DNA of 11,343 nt from Acidimicrobiia bacterium (GTDB lineage: Bacteria > Actinomycetota > Acidimicrobiia > Acidimicrobiales > Ilumatobacteraceae): assembly GCA_010030605.1 (NCBI GenBank), contig RHCK01000021.1:1-11343 (forward strand), in the 5' to 3' direction. Positions 1 to 7,270 of the stretch are shown here, piece by piece (the stretch's first letter is position 1; every line of letters begins with the position of its first letter). The notes beneath the pieces were generated by a model, which was not told where the DNA came from, did not search any database, and saw only the letters and a list, made by a program, of their open reading frames with translations. The position numbers were made by a program, and so were the translations under genes.

Positions 1-590
1 TCGAGGTGTTGTTGTTGCGTCGAAGCGATGTCGGTGCCTTCGCCGGCATGTGGGTCTTCCCCGGTGGCCGCGTGGATGATGCCGACGAGGGACACGACGA
101 TTTCAGTCGCGCCATGTCGGCCGCGGTACGCGAGGCGGCCGAGGAGGTGTCGGCGCGCGTGGATCGTTCGACTCTCGTGCCATGGAGTCACTGGACCCCA
201 CCGTTGTCGGCTCCCGCGCGATTCACCACCTGGTTCTTCGTGGCCGCGCACGATGACGGCGAGATCGAGATCGACAACCACGAAATCGTCGACTTTCGCT
301 GGATGGCGCCCGACGAGGCGTTGTCGGCGTCGCTTCCCATGGCGCCGCCCACCATCGTCACCCTCCACGAATTGCACGAATCCGGAGACCGTCACACCAT
401 TCGGCGTGGACGTTCGCAGCCGCCGGCCTACGTCACCCGTCCCGGCAGAACGGTCGACGGACAGGACGTCATGATGTGGAACGGCGATGCCGGATACGAA
501 TCCGGAGACGCCGACGCCGACGGACCGCGCAATCGACTGGTGATGCTCAACGGTTTCGGGGGCACCGATTGGATCTACGTCCGGGCCTGA
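1..590 (+). CDS. NUDIX hydrolase, 5' end missing
   Basis: Hydrolase of the NUDIX superfamily, which splits nucleoside diphosphates linked to another group; the exact substrate cannot be told. The visible part begins V/M-LLLRR, then AFAGMWVFPGGRVDD (the glycine-rich start of the NUDIX box) and, after a longer than usual spacer, REAAEEVS, the metal-binding helix with both Glu pairs. The spacer between FPGG and RE is about 20 residues instead of about 13, as in NUDT19-like and many actinobacterial NUDIX proteins. The glycine that normally ends the box is Ser. A GTG at position 6 could in principle start translation, but the frame is open to base 1 and family members have some 20-30 residues before LLLRR, so I read the gene as cut by the window edge. 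The later segment HEIVDFRWMAPDEAL is the usual NUDIX C-terminal strand and helix. It lies 40 bases before the next gene. Confidence 0.85.
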   Translation, partial: EVLLLRRSDVGAFAGMWVFPGGRVDDADEGHDDFSRAMSAAVREAAEEVSARVDRSTLVPWSHWTPPLSAPARFTTWFFVAAHDDGEIEIDNHEIVDFRWMAPDEALSASLPMAPPTIVTLHELHESGDRHTIRRGRSQPPAYVTRPGRTVDGQDVMMWNGDAGYESGDADADGPRNRLVMLNGFGGTDWIYVRA

Positions 591-616
591 CCGAAACCCA
601 TGCCGACATCAGGCAC

Positions 617-622
617 TAGCGT
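617..622 (+). promoter_or_regulatory. Candidate -10 box of a leaderless promoter
   Basis: TAGCGT fits the actinobacterial TANNNT -10 pattern and ends 8 bases before the ATG at 631. Transcription starting 6-8 bases downstream would begin on or next to the start codon, and no Shine-Dalgarno sequence is visible there. There is no clear -35 box. The short match alone is weak evidence; the support comes from the same layout at other starts in this window. Confidence 0.4.
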
Positions 623-630
623 CAACGTCG

Positions 631-1227
631 ATGCTCGACCACGTCTTCACCGATGTCATCAGCGCACTCCGCGACGCGTTCGAGCGAGCGTTCCTCGAGC
701 GACAGGCCTTCGAGGAGCATTTCCAAGTCGATGTCATGCTCGGCGACGTCACCTGGGAAACCAGTTACGGCTTGCCCGGCGAAGGTCTGCCCCCACGAGT
801 CGTCGCGCACGTGACGTTCGACTGGCCGTCGTGGAGCCAGACGGCGTATCGCCGGTGGTACGTCGACGAGAAAATGGAGGATCAACCCTCCATCGAGATG
901 GAAGTCGTGCTTCGCATTCAACGCATCAAGGATCTCCCCGACCTCGACTTGGTGCGCGCGATCGTTCCCACCACCAGTCCGCTCATCGGTGACGGTCGAC
1001 TCGAACGCGCGGGCCTGACCCTGGAGACGACACACCTCGACGATGAAGGTCTCGTCGAACATGCGGTCGAAGCCACGTTCGAAGGTCTGTACGAACTCGC
1101 CGAGGAATCATTGGCCGACGGAGCGAGCACGCTTCTCGACGATCACTTCGGAGCCCTGGGTGGTTGGGTGGCCGCGATGCTCGTGAAGATGGGGGACGTG
1201 AAGTACACGTTCTTGCCCGCCGACTGA
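631..1227 (+). CDS. Conserved-looking hypothetical protein, 198 aa
   Basis: I do not recognise this protein. It is a soluble, acidic product with no signal peptide and no membrane segment. It opens with an amphipathic, charged helix (about residues 1-35, rich in Glu, Arg and Phe), followed by a Trp/Tyr-rich strand region (about 40-80, including TWETSYGLPG and DWPSWSQTAYRRWY). A mixed middle part follows, and the tail is helical (about 140-190). Codon use with G/C third positions matches the neighbours, so it is very likely a real gene. The start at 631 is chosen because a TAGCGT box sits 8 bases upstream, suggesting leaderless translation. It lies between a NUDIX hydrolase and a crotonase-family gene, 61 bases before the latter, and neither neighbour points to a function. 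Confidence 0.75.
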   Translation: MLDHVFTDVISALRDAFERAFLERQAFEEHFQVDVMLGDVTWETSYGLPGEGLPPRVVAHVTFDWPSWSQTAYRRWYVDEKMEDQPSIEMEVVLRIQRIKDLPDLDLVRAIVPTTSPLIGDGRLERAGLTLETTHLDDEGLVEHAVEATFEGLYELAEESLADGASTLLDDHFGALGGWVAAMLVKMGDVKYTFLPAD

Positions 1228-1271
1228 GTTCACGGATCACACCGAACAACGCGATACACGAAACGAATACC

Positions 1272-1276
1272 GGAGG
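1272..1276 (+). promoter_or_regulatory. Ribosome binding site of the crotonase gene
   Basis: GGAGG lies 12 bases before the ATG at 1289 and 18 before a second in-frame ATG at 1295. The shorter spacing favours the first ATG, although even that is long. Confidence 0.6.
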
Positions 1277-1288
1277 AAACGAACAGCC

Positions 1289-2089
1289 ATGACCATGATC
1301 ACCGAACCCGACAGCGTCGTTCTTCTGGAAGTGAGCGAGCGCATCGCCACCATCACCCTGAACCGTCCCGCGGCCCGCAACGCGTTGTCGTCGGAAGTTC
1401 TCAAGCTTCTCCCCACCCTCATGAAGCAAGCGGACGCGAGCGACGACGTCGATGTGATCATCCTCACCGGCACGGATCCGGCATTTTGCGCCGGACTCGA
1501 TCTGAAAGAACTGGGCTCGTCGGGCAAGAATCTCGGCTCGGGTTCGGGGGCCGACGGACGCCCCAACGCCGACGGTGTCCGTGGACCATTCCCGGGTATC
1601 TCGAAACCGCTCATCGGGGCGGTCAACGGCGTCGCCATCACCGGCGGGTTCGAGTTGGCGTTGAACTGCGACTTCCTCGTGGCGTCCGAGAACGCCAAAT
1701 TCGGCGACACCCACGCCCGCGTCGGCGTCATGCCCGGATGGGGGCTGACGGTGCTGTTGCCCCAAGCCGTGGGTCTGCGTCGCGCCCGCGAGATGAGCAT
1801 GACCGGCAACTTCATGCTGGCCGACGAGGCATTGACACGCGGGCTGGTGAACCACGTGGTTCCCCACGACGAATTGCTCCCCTTCACTCGAAAGTTGGCC
1901 CTCGACATCATCGGAAACGACCAGCCCGGGGTGCGTCAAATTCGTCGCACCTACGCCGCGATCCACGCCGATACCGAGGGGTGGTCCATCGAGGCCCGCG
2001 ACGGGGCTCATTGGCGCGACACCCAGTTCTCGACCGAAAAGGTGGCGGAACGGCGCGAATCGATCCAGAATCGCGGGAGACGTCAATAA
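1289..2089 (+). CDS. Enoyl-CoA hydratase/isomerase family protein (crotonase fold)
   Basis: Member of the crotonase superfamily, cytoplasmic enzymes acting on acyl-CoA thioesters; the family's best known role is hydration of enoyl-CoA in fatty-acid oxidation. At 266 aa it has the usual length. ITLNRPAARNALS (residues 22-34) is the standard N-terminal motif. FCAGLDLKEL (66-75) forms the first half of the oxyanion hole and the CoA pocket, and GVAITGGFELALNCDFL (114-130) the second half, with Glu122 at the first catalytic Glu position. The second catalytic position, Glu in the FGxPE motif of rat mitochondrial hydratase, falls on His142 in FGDTHARVGVMPGWG. Plain hydratase activity is therefore uncertain and the true reaction unknown. 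A Gly/Ser-rich loop lies at about 76-103. The gene has its own RBS; the palindrome at 2107-2126 follows 17 bases after its stop. Confidence 0.88.
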   Translation: MTMITEPDSVVLLEVSERIATITLNRPAARNALSSEVLKLLPTLMKQADASDDVDVIILTGTDPAFCAGLDLKELGSSGKNLGSGSGADGRPNADGVRGPFPGISKPLIGAVNGVAITGGFELALNCDFLVASENAKFGDTHARVGVMPGWGLTVLLPQAVGLRRAREMSMTGNFMLADEALTRGLVNHVVPHDELLPFTRKLALDIIGNDQPGVRQIRRTYAAIHADTEGWSIEARDGAHWRDTQFSTEKVAERRESIQNRGRRQ

Positions 2090-2106
2090 GAGCGAGATCG
2101 GGCGTG

Positions 2107-2126
2107 AACGGTACGTCCGTACCGTT
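2107..2126 (+). promoter_or_regulatory. Perfect 20-bp inverted repeat, candidate operator
   Basis: AACGGTACG and CGTACCGTT are exact reverse complements separated by TC. The repeat ends 4 bases before a candidate -10 box (TAACGT, 2131-2136), so it covers the -35 region of the lipoprotein gene promoter, a usual place for a repressor operator. It could instead fold as an 8-bp hairpin with a GTCC tetraloop and help end transcription of the crotonase gene, but the stem is only moderately GC-rich and no U-run follows. Confidence 0.55.
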
Positions 2127-2130
2127 GGTG

Positions 2131-2136
2131 TAACGT
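2131..2136 (+). promoter_or_regulatory. Candidate -10 box for the BMP lipoprotein gene
   Basis: TAACGT, preceded directly by TG, fits TANNNT. Transcription would start near 2143, giving a leader of about 50 bases that carries the strong ribosome binding site AGGGGAGG at 2177-2184. No convincing -35 box is visible; that region is occupied by the inverted repeat. Confidence 0.4.
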
Positions 2137-2194
2137 TTCGTCATCCAATTCGCCGGACACCCCCGTTCGGTGACCTAGGGGAGGAAACAACCAC

Positions 2195-3262
2195 ATGCGC
2201 AAGAATGCACGACTGCTGGCGGCATCGCTCGCAGCACTCGGCCTCTTCGCCACTGCTTGCGGCGGCGACGATGGCGGATCAAGCAGCACCGAGGCCCCGG
2301 CCTCTTCCGACGCACCGGCTTCGTCCGATGCACCCGCGGCCGACGGTTTCATCGCCGGTATCGCGTTCGACACGGGTGGCCGTGGCGACGGAACGTTCAA
2401 CGACTCGGCAGCAGTCGGTGGCGAGTGCGCCGCCGAGGCGACCGGTGCGGAAATCAAGGAACTCGAGGCGAACGTCGACGAGGACCGCAAGGCCAACCTC
2501 GAGTTGTTGGTCGAAGGTGGTGCCAAGGTCATCGTGGGTGTGGGCTTCATGTTCACCGACCCCATGGGTGAAGTCGCCGCCGCCAACCCCGACATCAACT
2601 TCGGCATCGTCGACTCGGTCGTCGAGGCCGACAACGTGTCGAGCCTGGTGTTCGCCGAAGAGCAGGGTTCGTTCCTGGTCGGTGCCGCCGCCGCGCTGAA
2701 GAGCGAGTCCGGCCACATCGGCTTCATCGGTGGTCAGGAGATCGACCTCATCAAGAAGTTCGAAGCCGGTTACACCGCGGGCGCCAAGTACGTGAACCCC
2801 GACATCGTCGTGGATGTTGCGTACCTCGGACCCGCAGGTGACAACACCGCGTGGGGCAACGTCGACGGCGCCAAGGAAATCGCCGCCGGCTGGTACGCCG
2901 CGGGCGCCGACATCATCTACACCGCCGCTGGTGGTTCGGGTGCCGGCACCATTCAGGCCGCCATCGAAGCCGACGCGTGGGCGATCGGTGTCGACAGCGA
3001 CCAGTACCTCACCTCCGGTGATGCCGAGGCTCAGAAGCACATCCTCACCTCGATGCTGAAGCGCGTCGACGTGGCCGTGTGCGAGACCATCAAGGCCGTC
3101 GCCGGTGGCGACACCTCCGGTGGAATCAAGGTGTTCGATCTGAGCAATGACGGCGTGGGCTACGCCACCTCCGGTGGATACGTCGACGACATCGCCGCTC
3201 AGCTCGATGAGATCAAGGCCGCGATCATCGCCGGCGACATCGAGGTTCCGACCGCTCCCTGA
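2195..3262 (+). CDS. BMP-family nucleoside-binding lipoprotein of an ABC importer
   Basis: Extracytoplasmic solute-binding lipoprotein of the basic membrane protein (Med/PnrA/NupN) family, which captures nucleosides and hands them to the permeases. A short positive N-terminus, a hydrophobic stretch and the lipobox ATAC with Cys22 mark a lipoprotein signal peptide. A low-complexity linker rich in Ala, Pro, Ser and Asp with a repeated APASSD unit runs to about residue 50. The mature domain starts with FIAGIAFDTGGRGDGTFND, the family's characteristic ligand-pocket motif, and continues with GFIGGQEIDLIKKFEAGYTAG, then DNTAWGNVDGAKEIA, TAAGGSGAGTIQAA and AIGVDSDQYL. Length (355 aa) is normal. AGGGGAGG lies 10 bases before the ATG. 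The next gene begins 101 bases downstream, beyond a hairpin, so the binding protein can be made in excess of the transporter. Purine nucleosides are the likely ligands, inferred from PnrA and from the salvage genes nearby. Confidence 0.93.
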   Translation: MRKNARLLAASLAALGLFATACGGDDGGSSSTEAPASSDAPASSDAPAADGFIAGIAFDTGGRGDGTFNDSAAVGGECAAEATGAEIKELEANVDEDRKANLELLVEGGAKVIVGVGFMFTDPMGEVAAANPDINFGIVDSVVEADNVSSLVFAEEQGSFLVGAAAALKSESGHIGFIGGQEIDLIKKFEAGYTAGAKYVNPDIVVDVAYLGPAGDNTAWGNVDGAKEIAAGWYAAGADIIYTAAGGSGAGTIQAAIEADAWAIGVDSDQYLTSGDAEAQKHILTSMLKRVDVAVCETIKAVAGGDTSGGIKVFDLSNDGVGYATSGGYVDDIAAQLDEIKAAIIAGDIEVPTAP

Positions 3263-3301
3263 TCGGGAAACGGCGGACTCGTTCCGCAACCTGCAGTACG
3301 C

Positions 3302-3330
3302 GAGAGCCCGGGTCGTCGACCCGGGCTCTC
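3302..3330 (+). terminator. Strong intergenic hairpin, terminator or attenuator
   Basis: GAGAGCCCGGG (3302-3312) and CCCGGGCTCTC (3320-3330) are exact complements around a 7-base loop TCGTCGA, whose outer bases can also pair. It begins 39 bases after the lipoprotein stop. No U-run follows, which is common for actinobacterial hairpin terminators. Placed between the binding-protein gene and the transporter core, it probably stops much of the transcript or protects the 3' end of the lipoprotein mRNA. Confidence 0.75.
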
Positions 3331-3333
3331 TGC

Positions 3334-3339
3334 TATAAC
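3334..3339 (+). promoter_or_regulatory. Candidate -10 box for the ABC transporter core genes
   Basis: TATAAC lies just 3 bases after the hairpin and 24 bases before the ATPase start codon. A transcript starting near 3346 would carry the ribosome binding site GAGGGGA (3354-3360). No good -35 sequence is seen; it would fall inside the hairpin. The box is A/T-rich in an otherwise GC-rich stretch. Confidence 0.5.
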
Positions 3340-3363
3340 TGGTTCACTACTTCGAGGGGAACC

Positions 3364-4917
3364 ATGTCGGAACAACCGCTCACGCGCGGCGACTTCGCGG
3401 TCGAGTTGCGTGGAATCACCAAGACCTTCCCCGGCGTCATCGCCAACCATGATGTGAACCTCTCGGTTCGTCCGGGCACCATTCACGCGATCGTCGGCGA
3501 GAACGGTGCCGGCAAGTCCACGTTGATGAAGACGTTGTACGGCATGCACCAACCCGACGAGGGAACCATCACCGTCGACGGAACCACTCGCACGTTTCGC
3601 TCCCCCACCGACGCCATCGCGGCCGGCATCGGAATGGTTCACCAGCACTTCATGCTGGCCGACAACCTCTCCATCACCGAGAACATCATTCTCGGCAACG
3701 AACCGGTGACATCGCGCGGGCGAATCGATTTCGCCGGCGCCCATGCGCGAATCAGCCAACTCATGACGACTCTCGGGGTGGAGTTCGACCTCGACGCACC
3801 CGTTGCCAGCCTCGGTGTCGGACAACGACAGCGCGTCGAGATCCTGAAGGTGTTGTATCGCGGCGCCAAGATTCTCATCCTCGACGAACCCACGGCCGTG
3901 CTCGTCCCGCAAGAAGTGGTCGAATTGTTCGTCACCTTGAAGCGGCTCGTCGCCGAAGGTGCCACCGTCATCTTCATCTCGCACAAGCTCGACGAGGTGC
4001 TGGCCAATTGCGACGAAATCACGGTCATCCGTCAGGGCACCACCGTGGCCCACACCACTCCGCGAGAGACCGACCGTCGCGGACTGGCCGAGTTGATGGT
4101 GGGCAGCGATTTGCCGGACCCGTCCGGACGCGAAACGTCGATCGGATCCACCACGTTGTTGGAAGTGTCCGGCATCGATGTGGAGGGGTCGGTGTCCGGA
4201 TCGAAGTTGGCACTCGACAACGTGTCCGTGCGCGTGCGCGCGGGTGAGATCGTGGGCATCGCCGGAGTCGAAGGCAACGGACAGTTCGAGTTGTGCGAAG
4301 CGATTCTGGGCTTGATGCCCATCGCGCGCGGAAACATCGCCCTCGAGGGACGCGACGTTTCCCGCGAACCGACACGCGAACGAATCAATTCCGGTCTGTC
4401 CTACATTCCGTTCGACCGCCACCGCGAGGGTTTGCTCCTCGATGCTCCCTTGTGGGAGAACACGTTTCTGGGACGCGAGGACAACCCGAGCCTCACCTCG
4501 ACGGTGTTCACCCGCCGTCGTGCGATCGAAGCCGACAGTCGAGCCATCATCGAGCGATTCGGCGTGCGTACCCCGAGCGAGCACGTTCCCGCGTTCGCAC
4601 TCTCGGGCGGCAACCAACAGAAGTTGGTGGTCGGACGTGAAATGGCCAGCAATCCCAAGGTTCTCTTGGCGGCCCATCCGACACGCGGCGTTGATGTGGG
4701 CGCTCAGGCCGCGATCTGGGACGAATTGCGACACGCGCGCGACAACGGACTTGGCGTGTTGCTCATCAGTGCCGACCTCGAGGAACTCATCGGTCTGAGT
4801 GACACCATCCTCGTCATGTTCGACGGGCGCATCACCGCGGAGCTCGATCCCGCCGAGGCCACCCCGGAAATGCTCGGCACCTACATGACCGGCGAAGTCC
4901 AGGGGGTCCGTTCGTGA
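3364..4917 (+). CDS. Nucleoside ABC importer, double ATP-binding protein
   Basis: Cytoplasmic ATPase with two nucleotide-binding domains in one chain, of the NupO/NupA (YufO) type. Domain 1 has an intact Walker A (GENGAGKS, 45-52), Q-loop Gln94 in MVHQHFML, signature LGVGQRQRVE (150-159), Walker B ILILDE (170-175) with catalytic Glu175, and switch His207 in FISHKLDE. Domain 2 is degenerate at its ATP site: GVEGNGQ (301-307) lacks the Walker A Lys and Ser/Thr, Walker B reads LLAAHPTRG (435-442) without Asp and Glu, and the switch His is Ala470 in LLISADLEE. Its signature LSGGNQQ (413-419) is perfect. This asymmetry is normal for sugar and nucleoside double ATPases and leaves one hydrolysing site. 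The 517-aa length is typical. Its stop overlaps the GTG start of the first permease by 4 bases (GTGA), indicating translational coupling. Confidence 0.94.
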   Translation: MSEQPLTRGDFAVELRGITKTFPGVIANHDVNLSVRPGTIHAIVGENGAGKSTLMKTLYGMHQPDEGTITVDGTTRTFRSPTDAIAAGIGMVHQHFMLADNLSITENIILGNEPVTSRGRIDFAGAHARISQLMTTLGVEFDLDAPVASLGVGQRQRVEILKVLYRGAKILILDEPTAVLVPQEVVELFVTLKRLVAEGATVIFISHKLDEVLANCDEITVIRQGTTVAHTTPRETDRRGLAELMVGSDLPDPSGRETSIGSTTLLEVSGIDVEGSVSGSKLALDNVSVRVRAGEIVGIAGVEGNGQFELCEAILGLMPIARGNIALEGRDVSREPTRERINSGLSYIPFDRHREGLLLDAPLWENTFLGREDNPSLTSTVFTRRRAIEADSRAIIERFGVRTPSEHVPAFALSGGNQQKLVVGREMASNPKVLLAAHPTRGVDVGAQAAIWDELRHARDNGLGVLLISADLEELIGLSDTILVMFDGRITAELDPAEATPEMLGTYMTGEVQGVRS

Positions 4918-6011
4918 ATCGCCAAAAGTTGCAACGCATGCTGGTGACCTCGGCCAGTTCGGTGCTCGCCATCGTGGTGGCCCTCATCATTTGTGCCGTC
5001 ATCTTGCTCATCACCGGCAAGGATCCCGTGAAGGCCTACTCGACCTTGTTCGGCGCCGCTGGCGAAACCAAGGTGTTGCAGGGAATGTTGAACCGCGCCA
5101 CGCCACTCATGATCTCGGCGGCGGCGGTGGCGATCGGTTTCAAGATGAACCTGTTCAACATCGGCGTCGAAGGACAGATGCGCGTGGCGCTCCTGTCGAC
5201 CGCCGTCATCGGCGGAGCCGTGAATCTTCCCGCACCGTTGCACATCGCGTTCTGCTTCGTGGTGGCCATGGCCACCGGTGCCTTGTGGGCCGGTTTCGCC
5301 GGCTGGCTGAAGGTGAAGCGCAACGTCAATGAAGTGATTTCCACGATCATGTTGAACTTCATCGCACTCAGCGTGGTCGCGTGGTCGTTCGACACCTTCT
5401 TCCGTCTCGACAAAGAGGGTGAGTCCACCAGCCTCTTGGTCAAGACCAAGGATCTTCCACGCAGCGCGTGGTTCCCCGACCTCGTCGATCGACGTTTGAA
5501 CGGAATGCTCATCGTCGCCATCGTGGTCCTCGTTCTCTTCTGGGTTCTCGTGTGGAAGACGAAGTTCGGTTTCCAGTTGCGCGCGTCCGGCGCCAACGCC
5601 GGTGCGGCCCGCGCCACGGGCGTGAATCCGAAAAAGATGGTTCTCATCTCGATGCTGATCTCCGGCGCGCTCGCTGGTCTGGTGGGCATGCGCGCATTGA
5701 TGGGAGACGTTCACGCCTACCAGAACAACTTGGCCGAACAACAAGGGTTCAACGGCATCGCCGTGGCGCTGCTCGGACGCAACCATCCCGTTGGCATCTT
5801 CTTCTCGGCGCTGCTCTTCGGTTTCCTCGGAGAAGCTTCCGGGCGGTTGCAGCTCGACGACATCCCCAAGGAAATCGTCACCATCATGACCGGCATCATC
5901 GTGTTGGCCGTGGTGATCATCAACGAGGCCGTCAAGCGATGGGATGACCGTCGCATTCAACGCCGAGCGGCGGCCATGATCGACGAGAAAATGGTCGAGG
6001 CCGCATCATGA
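4914..6011 (+). CDS. Nucleoside ABC importer permease, NupP/NupB type
   Basis: Integral membrane permease of the BPD_transp_2 family, which forms one half of the translocation channel. The N-terminus has a membrane segment at about residues 13-34. Further hydrophobic segments lie at about 62-78, 90-106, 109-130, 143-160, 196-214, 243-264, 280-306 and 320-337. Family motifs include FNIGVEGQ (81-88), NEVISTIMLN (139-148) and GFNGIAVALLGRNHPVG (278-294). The GTG start is supported by AGGGGG 7 bases upstream and by the 4-base overlap with the ATPase stop. The basic C-terminal tail (about 341-365) is cytoplasmic by the positive-inside rule. Its stop overlaps the next ATG (ATGA). A length of 365 aa fits the family. 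The assignment to nucleosides rests on these motifs together with the BMP lipoprotein. Confidence 0.92.
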   Translation: MNRQKLQRMLVTSASSVLAIVVALIICAVILLITGKDPVKAYSTLFGAAGETKVLQGMLNRATPLMISAAAVAIGFKMNLFNIGVEGQMRVALLSTAVIGGAVNLPAPLHIAFCFVVAMATGALWAGFAGWLKVKRNVNEVISTIMLNFIALSVVAWSFDTFFRLDKEGESTSLLVKTKDLPRSAWFPDLVDRRLNGMLIVAIVVLVLFWVLVWKTKFGFQLRASGANAGAARATGVNPKKMVLISMLISGALAGLVGMRALMGDVHAYQNNLAEQQGFNGIAVALLGRNHPVGIFFSALLFGFLGEASGRLQLDDIPKEIVTIMTGIIVLAVVIINEAVKRWDDRRIQRRAAAMIDEKMVEAAS

Positions 6012-7270
6012 GCGACACATCGTTCATCTCCTCGCTCAGCCCCGCTCGTCGGGCCATTTTCATGTCCCTCGGATTCGTCCTGGTGCTGTCCATCGTGCGC
6101 ATCGTCACGAACACCGACGACCTCACCAGTTCCGGCACCGTCTCGTCCACATTGCGCGTGGCCACTCCCATCCTGCTCGCCGGCTTGGCTGGCCTGTGGG
6201 CCGAACGGGTTGGCATCGTCAACATCGGTATCGAAGGCATGATGATCGTCGGGTCCTGGCTCGGCGGTTTCGGTGCCTGGAAATGGGGCTCGTGGGCCGG
6301 AATCGCCTTGGCTCTCGCCGGCGGTGCGCTGGTGGGTCTGTTGCACGCGTTGGCCACCGTGCGCTTCAACGTCGACCATGTGGTGTCGGGTATCGCGATC
6401 AACATCCTCGCCGGCGGAGCGACCGAGTATCTCTCGATCATCGCCTTCAAGGGCAATGGTGGCGGAGAGAGCCAATCGCCCACCGGCAAGGGTGGCTACG
6501 GCACCTTCGACATGCCGTTCCTCAGCGGAGGACACATCGGGAATTGGAAGAGCCCCGACATGCTCGGATGGTTGGAGAACAAGCACGACATCCCGCTCGT
6601 CCCCGACGTGGCGGCGTTTTTTCGTGGTGTGTCGAGCGACGTCTACATCCCCACCTTGTTGGCGCTGGCGATCGTTCCCCTCACCGCATACATCTTGTGG
6701 CGCACCCGTTGGGGATTGCGACTGCGCTCGAGTGGCGAATCACCGCGTGCCGGCGAGAGCCTCGGAGTGCCGGTGGTGCGCTTGCGCTACCAAGCGATGG
6801 CCATCAGTGGAGCATTGGCCGCGTTCGGTGGCGCGTATCTGTCCTGCGTTCTCACCAGCACCTACCGACAGGGCCAAACCGGCGGTCGCGGGTTCATCGG
6901 ACTGGCCACCACCATCTTCGGCAACTGGAATCCGGTCGGCGTGTTGCGCGGGGCCATTCTCTTCGGTTTCCCCACCGCGCTGAAGTTCCGCGACGCGAAG
7001 AACGTTCCCGCACTCTTGTTGGTCACCGCCATCGTTCTGGCCGGCATCACGATCGTGCTCGTTGTTCGCCGCAAGAACCTGGCGGCAATCGGGTCGGCGT
7101 TCGGATCGGCGTTGGCGCTGTTCACCTGGATCGTCGTCGACGAAGTGCCATCGGAGTTCGTGGCCGCCACGCCGTACATCGTGACCATCATCGTGTTGGC
7201 CGGAGCCCGCCAGCAGTTGCGGCCTCCCGCACACGCCGGACAGTCGTATCGTCCCGGCGAGAACCACTGA
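6008..7270 (+). CDS. Nucleoside ABC importer permease, NupQ/NupC type, with extensions
   Basis: Second membrane permease of the same importer, again BPD_transp_2, pairing with the upstream permease. NIGIEGMMIVGSWLGG (72-87) is the family hallmark, followed by FNVDHVVSGIAINILAGG (120-137) and, near the C-terminal half, GRGFIGLATTIFGNWNPVG (293-311). At 420 aa it is clearly longer than the roughly 320 aa of the Bacillus protein. The extra length lies in a hydrophilic, Gly-rich insert at about 149-212 between membrane segments, and in a C-terminal part with two more hydrophobic segments (about 356-377 and 386-400) ending in a polar tail. It starts by an ATGA overlap with the upstream gene and is the last gene of the importer cluster; queF converges 29 bases away. 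Confidence 0.9.
   Translation: MSDTSFISSLSPARRAIFMSLGFVLVLSIVRIVTNTDDLTSSGTVSSTLRVATPILLAGLAGLWAERVGIVNIGIEGMMIVGSWLGGFGAWKWGSWAGIALALAGGALVGLLHALATVRFNVDHVVSGIAINILAGGATEYLSIIAFKGNGGGESQSPTGKGGYGTFDMPFLSGGHIGNWKSPDMLGWLENKHDIPLVPDVAAFFRGVSSDVYIPTLLALAIVPLTAYILWRTRWGLRLRSSGESPRAGESLGVPVVRLRYQAMAISGALAAFGGAYLSCVLTSTYRQGQTGGRGFIGLATTIFGNWNPVGVLRGAILFGFPTALKFRDAKNVPALLLVTAIVLAGITIVLVVRRKNLAAIGSAFGSALALFTWIVVDEVPSEFVAATPYIVTIIVLAGARQQLRPPAHAGQSYRPGENH

Noticed and set aside
1289..1303. The crotonase protein begins MTMIT, the same five residues as E. coli LacZ and cloning-vector alpha fragments, with nearly identical bases.
   Set aside because: The similarity stops after these codons; the upstream RBS and downstream sequence are not vector and the rest of the protein is a full crotonase. 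Chance.
2143..2194. Possible purine riboswitch in the leader of the nucleoside-binding lipoprotein gene.
   Set aside because: The leader is only about 50 bases, shorter than a purine aptamer with its expression platform, and I see no three-way junction or the conserved loop sequences.
2276..2345. Short repeated Ala-Pro-Ser-Ser-Asp unit near the lipoprotein N-terminus as a possible recombination hotspot.
   Set aside because: Low-complexity linkers after the lipid-bearing Cys are common in actinobacterial lipoproteins; only about two units are present.
2279..3289. Long open frame of 336 codons on the - strand opposite the lipoprotein gene.
   Set aside because: It is a composition shadow: high GC with G/C third positions opens the opposite frame. 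The + strand protein has clear family motifs.
3199..4734. Very long - strand frame of 511 codons opposite the ATPase gene.
   Set aside because: Mirror of the ATPase codons in a GC-rich gene; its translation is full of His, Asp and Gly with no family motif.
4210..4912. Second nucleotide-binding domain of the ATPase lacks Walker A Lys, Walker B acids and switch His, suggesting decay.
   Set aside because: This asymmetry is typical of double ATPases of the nucleoside and sugar importer group; the intact LSGGNQQ signature shows it is functional design, not damage.
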